From positions 186,001 through 250,000 of the forward strand of contig ONZQ02000010.1 in NCBI GenBank assembly GCA_900312665.1: DNA of 64,000 nt. Direction: 5' to 3'. Origin of the DNA: Cephalotrichum gorgonifer (lineage: Eukaryota; Ascomycota; Sordariomycetes; Microascales; Microascaceae). The notes beneath the pieces are model-generated. The model was not told the DNA's origin, ran no database searches, and saw only the letters and a list, made by a program, of their open reading frames with translations. The position numbers and the translations under genes were made by a program. Of this stretch, positions 58,501-64,000 are shown piece by piece (the first letter of the stretch is position 1; every line of letters starts with the position of its first letter).

Positions 58501-61419
58501 ACCGAGTCATTCTGCGCTGCCCCAGAAGGTCCTACTTGGCATCATCATGACAACCCTAGAGCAAGTACATAGCAAAGGTGTGATGTAGAAGGTACAGACG
58601 GCAGCTTGGTGGGGGACACGGGGCTTTGCCACGCCACTCACAGAAGAACAAGATGTCACATTCATCTCCTACACACATACACACTTGCACACACAATGCA
58701 TACGTACTTACACCGCCACCACCTCTTTCGATGCCAGGAATCGAGGGCGCAACGGTTGGCTGCCATTTCATATCTAGATCTCATCTGTGACCTATCCCCT
58801 GTGCATCTACACCACTACACTCATCGCGATGCCTGCACCTCGACGAATCCGTCGTGCTTCTGACCCTTCTAGAAGGTCTATTTTCGTGCGCGCCGTCGAC
58901 GCCCTCGTGTTCACCTCAGAATTGTGAGGGTGAGTCAAAGAAACCCTTGTTTTGGTTGCATGGGCTGCCAGGGCTGAGTCTGAGATCTCGGGGATGTATC
59001 GCAGCTCTCACATCCGTCTTGGGCGTGCTGATGGACATAGGTCAATACTTGTATACGGACGACAGGCGGCTAGTGGCAAAGTATCTCGATCTGGATAAGA
59101 AGACAAGAGGTGTCATTGACCCATCTACAATTTTCAGGAAGCGTTCCAGTACAGGTACAGCCGCGAGGCACGGCCATGGCGAATATCTTACGATCCATTC
59201 GACAAGGAGCCCTTCCAATCCGCTGCTTGAGTCGACCAACTGATGCTACGAGCTACTTCTCCCTATCTTTCCTGTCGTGTGGTGCGGCCTCAGTACCTGC
59301 GCGCTTGACGCGGCTTAATCTGGACACGACCTCTCCCTCTGCTGCACGCACAGCCTCATACTTGTCACCCACCTAGATATCTGGATGATACCACGACGAC
59401 TGCTCGATACACCCATCCCACCCTCGTCCTTGGTCGTTGTCGGGGCGCGTGATTAACTTTCGGCGCCGCAGGGCCCAGCCGGGTCCGGTGAACTCATTGT
59501 TACTCCGTGCGCTGAATAGGGCCTAGCTCAAATCCAGTTCCCCAGTGTACTTTCCTCTTCCGGAGCGAATATCAGGTTGTCGCCTTAAAACTCTATTTTC
59601 CGCTCTATCTCTCGGTTCTCGCCGAACCAGGCCCAAGCTAGCAACGGGTACCTCTACGGGCATGTCCACACAACGAGGCACACTGTGATTATAAAGGTAA
59701 TTGTCGACGGGCGAGATTCACACGTGCTGACGAGCCCTGACCTTACGACTCCGGTGTAAACCGTAGCCACGATGTAGCGACCACCGCGCTATAACATGCA
59801 CTTCCCACCTGCACCACCATGCGTTGGCAGGGCAGACAACATGCATAACCACTAGCACAAACGACCTGGGGACGCGGTAGCAAACAGTTTCATATGCACA
59901 TCACCAACGCATAAGTACGCTCGAGAGGATGCCAAACCTTGCTGCGCTGTGTACAAGTATGCCGAGTGTGGGCACTGTCTCAGATGTAAGTGGTTGGTGA
60001 AAAACAGGTGATTGCCCTGCTCGCTGCAAGCACTAAGGTTTCCTTGCAGTCACCTTAGCCCTCGGCTCCAGGAACTCGGGACCCCGTCTCCCCAGGCACT
60101 GGAGGAAACCCTTCGTATTGATGCAAGCCTGCCCTCAGTCTCCAGGCCGACGAGACGGGCTGCGCGGGACAACTCTTCTCTCCCATCATGCTTGGTCAAG
60201 CCTCTGAATTGTTGGGGGTTACAATAGAGTCGAATCTGGTGCGACTGAGGTTTCTGGCCAAAAAGAATAATGTCACCGAGAATTGATCCGAGCCCGCCAG
60301 CTTCAACTTTGAAACTGGCCCCCGGCCCCCAAAGTTCTCGCAATACGAGTTCAGTGCCGGGCGATCGTCTTTGTCTCTTTCTGGGGAAGTGAGAACACGA
60401 CAATACCGCCCACCCGCCATTCCGTTGGCCGCCCCGGCACTTACGCCCGCCGCTATTTTTACATTCATCCATGGCGAGGCTGGCTGAGTCTGTCCTCCTT
60501 GAAATGTAAGCCTGGATCTGGCGAAAAAAACCCAGGCGCCACTCCGCACGCCCGTGAATCTTGAACACGACCGACCCCCCCCCCCCCCCTTTTTTTCGTC
60601 CCCAAATCCGATACCTGCTCTCACGCCCAAACAATGCTATTCTCCCCCTCCATGAACTGAAGTTTTTCTAAGTTTGCCCCCCCTCGAATTGGCCTGGCGT
60701 TGCTGGGGTCGGGACCCCGCTCTCCCCAGTTCCCGCAATGACGCGTGAGAAGACGGGCACCTTCACGAAAGAGGAAATGGTGCAAACGCAATGCAATCTA
60801 GGGCCTGGCCTTACGGAAAGCATGCGGAAGGATGGTGCCAAATGAGGTCGTGGCTCGAAACTCTATCAAGCTGGAGGAGCAGGAGGGACCCGGAGCTATT
60901 CCTCCCCCCGTGCCTTGCTTCTTAAAAAATCTCCGGAGCCAAATTGGCAGCGAGTGACGTTTTTAAGGTTTTGAGTTTTCGATTAGATATTGGGAAACAA
61001 ATTTCGTTTCCTCACACCCCTGTACGTCGTAGTTACGATGCCAAGGCTAGACGTGGATCTCGGGAGAAGACGAACGAACGACGGGAAGATGGGGTTGCGT
61101 TGCGGGTAACCATGTCAGTCTCAGATGCTTGTCTTGCGACATCTACCTCTCCCCCACTTCCTCCATGTCACTTCCGCAATTTCAGCTCTCTAGAATCCCG
61201 CGATGACGTTTTTGGCCGGACGGTCCCGGAGGAGGGTTTACTTCGGGCCCGACGAAGACGTGATCGACTAATAGGCCATCACTTCCTGTTCTGGGACGTC
61301 GAGCAAATGCAGGGGCGGGAACGTTGGCATGGCCATATTGATGTAGATGAAAATCACTTTTAATTTATCCTTTTTCGTGCATGTCGGAGAAAACGAGGGA
61401 AGCGGATTCGGCTTTAGGT
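55536..61419. other. Gene-poor 5.9-kb region
   Basis: No gene with convincing support. A coding-like Pro/Tyr-rich minus-strand frame ending at 57057 and a possible short exon near 58827-59240 are noted as findings. A perfect inverted repeat lies at 56129-56143. C16/T7 homopolymers lie at about 60575-60597. Confidence 0.5.
56129..56143. repeat. Perfect short inverted repeat ACGAGTA-T-TACTCGT
   Basis: Seven-base arms around one T. The arm word recurs in many spacers of this window. Confidence 0.85.
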
Positions 61420-63354
61420 TTACAATATGACCTCGTCGTCCTCGAGGAACTCGTTCATCTCCTCCTCCGTCGCCTCTAAACCCTCTGAGCTCATGAGCTT
61501 TTCGTCCTTTGCGTCGGCTGTAGTGATTTTCTTTCGTCAGTAACCTATCGGGGGTGAAGGGGTCCAAAACTCGGATATAAACGTAAAAACGTTCTTGGAA
61601 TCGTAGGGGGAAAGGGGGGGAGGGGCGGAGGTGGGATAATAGCGACTCACTATCTTTCTCGACGATAAGATTCTCCTGCACCTCGCAGTCCGTCAGCACG
61701 CACCCATCCCCGATGACGCACCTCTTCCCCAGTATACACCTCGTGAGCTTGCAACCCTTGCCAATCACGACGCCGTCCATGAGCAGGCACTGCAGTAGCT
61801 TCGCGCCCTCCTTGATCTGGCAGTGGGCCCCGACGGCTGACTCCTTGATAGACGTCTTCTCCTCTATCGTGACGTGCTCCGCGATGAGCGTGTCCCCCTT
61901 CGTGATGGTGGTCCGCGACTTCACGCCCTCCGGGTACGCCACCTTCCTCGGGTGCGCGAACGGCGACGCCGCCTCGGCGCCGACCTCCTCGACCGAGGGT
62001 ATCTTGGCGAGCTGGAGGGTGACGCTCAGAAGCAGGCGTGCCGTGTCGACGCGGCGGAGGACGGGGGCCGACGGCTCGTTGGGGTGGATGTACGCGAGGA
62101 TGGGCGGGACGTCCTTGGCGGCGATGCGCGTATCCGCCTCCGCCCCCGCGGCGGTGTCAGACGTGCCGTTGCCGTCCCCGGACGGCGACACCGTGCGAGA
62201 GGGGTACGTGTCGTCGGCGCTTGTCCGACGGGCGCCTGCGGCGTCGAGCTCCTTGAAGACCTCGTCCAGCTTCAGCTTGTCCGCGAGCCCCTTCTCCCAG
62301 CCCGCCTTGGCCCACCAGCCGGTGATATCCTCCCCGATGCTGTCGAGGCGATCGTTCTTGGCGGCGAAGTCGACAATCCAGCGGGGGAAGATGTAGATGT
62401 GCGCGTCGCGGAGGGTCGTGAGCATGCGCACCCTTGGGTGGTTCCGGATGAGGCCATGTCGCACCGGCAGCCCCGCCCGGTCCTCCATGAGGTCGGAGAG
62501 TGATGATGACGGCATTGAGTAGACTAGCTTCGACACGTGCGGGATGAGAGACCCCTTTGGTGGTATCGCCGCCGTCTGAGGGAGCGGTGTCGTGGCGATG
62601 AAGTCCTTCTCCTCGCCCTTGATGGGGTTCTCCGTCTTGGTATCATACCAAACGCCAAGCCCGCCGTTATAAGGCGGGACGTCCTCGCCGGCAAGTCGTT
62701 TATCTCCCAGGACGTACGAGAGGCTGGCCGCCGTCGTCATCCATGCCTGGAGGAACTTCTCGCCCGCGAGCTCGCAGACGAGATCACACGGTAAGATGAG
62801 GAAGTCTGACTTCACGAGATCCCTCACCTCAGGGAGGCGCAAGATCTCTGCCGTCCCCGTGTTCTGATCGAGGTCCTCGGGGGCTAGGACTCCAGGCCTG
62901 GGGAGGGGTAGTGCCGTGAGGTAGGGGTTTGTGTTAAGGGCTGTGGTGATGGCCTTGAGCGCGGTAGGCGGACATATTAAGGTGATATCTATGTGGATGG
63001 TTAGCCTTTCTCCCTCTGTCTCTCTCACTCTTACACAACCTATCTCTCCATTCCTCCCCTTCTCCATATACCCCCGCCTCTCTCAACCCTTTCATCTCAC
63101 TCACACACGCCCTCTCCTTTTCAGGCCAGGGGTAAGGTTCTTGAGCCCCGCCCTAGTCACACGGGTCACATACCTGTAATCCCCATACGATAGCAGAAGT
63201 CAATAGGATACCACACCATCGGCCGGTTGGCTATGGGTAAGAGAGCCTTGGGATTCTCATCGGGATTGGCGGTAAAGGTTGGGAATGATGAGCCAGGGCC
63301 ACAGAGGATTATGGCCTGCAGCCCAGGTGCGGGCGCCGAGATGGCGTGGGGCAT
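61420..63354 (-). CDS. GCD1: Translation initiation factor eIF2B gamma subunit
   Basis: Exons 63354-63174, 62988-61651 and 61517-61420, phases consistent, 538 residues. The N-terminus has the degenerate nucleotidyltransferase fold (QAIILCGPG ... NPKALLPIANRPMVWYPIDF at about 13-53), continuing with DITLICPP and DFLILPCDLV, and the C-terminal part has the hexapeptide left-handed beta-helix (AVGAHCQIKEGAKLLQCLLM ... CILGKRCVIGDGCVLTDCEV at about 435-500). The acidic last exon ends LEDDEVIL. Family role: with epsilon it forms the catalytic subcomplex of eIF2B, the GDP/GTP exchange factor for eIF2, and is a target of amino-acid-starvation control in fungi. Compared with yeast, an Asp/Thr/Ser-rich linker of ~50 residues interrupts the middle. 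The upstream DUF2470 gene is divergent, 478 bp away. Confidence 0.92.
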
Positions 63355-63832
63355 CGTGAGCGGGGAGCGCAGTCTGGAATCCTAGTATATGTGGGGGGGG
63401 TTAAGGAGAGTGCGCTGCAGGGGGGGATCGGTCTGCGACGAGTGGGAGCGCGGTTGGATATCTGATCCCAGCAATCATCTACTTGTAAAATCGATCACCT
63501 CAAGCAGGTCGACTGAATAAAGTTCCGAGTGAGCTGAAGAGTCATCGCGGGGCAAGTTTCGGTGATGGCGGGGCGGCATCTGGCGTTACCAGGTGGGGGC
63601 AGATGCCACGAATGGCCTGTGTTCCAAGTTCTCGGCCTTCGAATTAATTCAAGTACGGGATGCCACGTGATTCACTTTTATCTCACTTATCCATCTCCTG
63701 AAGCTTGAGCTGATATGACCCCAGCCACCAACAGTGAGAGACACTCTCAATCTTAAGCTCACCACATCAAGAATTCAAGTACAGCCGGAGCCCTCCCTTA
63801 TTCCCCCATAAACTCAATCTCCTCCGACCACC
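63355..63832. promoter_or_regulatory. Shared divergent promoter, GCD1 / DUF2470 gene
   Basis: 478 bp between two start codons pointing away from each other, so both promoters must lie here. No specific site identified. Confidence 0.6.
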
Positions 63833-64000
63833 ATGGCGTCGTCCAACACCGAAGCGGCGATGCGAACTCGCATCGTTAACCACATGAACAAGGACCACAA
63901 GGCCGAACTATCCCGCTACCTCCGCCACTCCGCAAAAGTGCCCGCTCACCTCGCCAAATCCCCCGTCATGAAGGAGATCTCGCTCGAGAACATGACGATC
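63833..64000 (+). CDS. DUF2470-domain protein, 5' part only
   Basis: The ATG at 63833 (context CCACCATGG) opens 56 codons to the window edge. RIVNHMNKDHKAELSRYLRH matches the start of DUF2470, a domain often attached to pyridoxamine-phosphate-oxidase-like/heme-utilisation folds; in fungi short stand-alone versions with membrane helices exist. The rest of the gene lies outside the window, so function stays open. Confidence 0.85.
   Translation, partial: MASSNTEAAMRTRIVNHMNKDHKAELSRYLRHSAKVPAHLAKSPVMKEISLENMTI

Noticed and set aside
60050..60634. 194-residue minus-strand open frame
   Set aside because: Includes a translated C/G homopolymer, lacks any domain and has no support beyond length.

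Overview
The window is nuclear DNA of a filamentous ascomycete (Pezizomycotina, probably a Sordariomycete-like plant-biomass degrader). Coding exons are GC-rich, introns are short (about 50-230 nt) GT-AG, genes are monocistronic on both strands with long AT/GC-mixed spacers, and the products include fungal-type Vps9, Def1, BCS1, a Snf5/Sfh1-family protein with a GATA finger, and two GH7 cellulases. It is a draft assembly: there is a 295-nt N gap (55241-55535) next to a T16 run, and one single-base frame break in an otherwise intact flippase gene. I could not assign a species.

Layout. 1-320: 5' part of an unidentified minus-strand gene running off the left edge. 799-3449 (-): Vps9-type Rab5 exchange factor with C-terminal CUE. 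5749-10168 (+): P4-ATPase flippase, Dnf3-like. 10598-12540 (-): 14-TM-type MFS exporter. 14015-15073 (-): microbial-type PARG with an N-terminal PIP box and a Ser-Gln run. 15740-17113 (-): BCS1-type AAA ATPase. 18344-20690 (+): a second, unrelated AAA ATPase. 21187-23040 (-): Snf5/Sfh1 chromatin-remodelling subunit with a GATA finger split by an intron. 23.1-30.1 kb: gene-poor, holding coding-like but damaged or unannotated minus-strand frames (23.5-25.5 kb) and a degenerate ~73-bp tandem repeat (26.4-26.75 kb). 30140-32129 (+): GH7 cellobiohydrolase with CBM1. 34592-34873: small hypothetical gene. 35787-37058 (-): conserved-looking unknown protein. 38560-41634 (+): Def1. 44847-46862 (+): second GH7 cellulase, no CBM, with a GC-AG intron. 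47446-50004 (-): F-box-like/leucine-rich protein. 52700-52771: tRNA-Glu(CTC). 53662-54977 (-): C2H2 transcription factor. 55.5-61.4 kb: gene-poor. 61420-63354 (-): eIF2B gamma. 63833-end (+): 5' end of a DUF2470-domain gene, divergent from eIF2B gamma.

The genes are mostly unrelated housekeeping and accessory genes rather than a pathway. The only functional pairing is the two GH7 cellulases, same strand and about 12.7 kb apart, each with a TATA box about 130-140 bp before the ATG. I did not find a clear new multi-gene system. The strongest single observation is the PARG-domain protein combining a canonical PCNA-binding motif and an SQ cluster.
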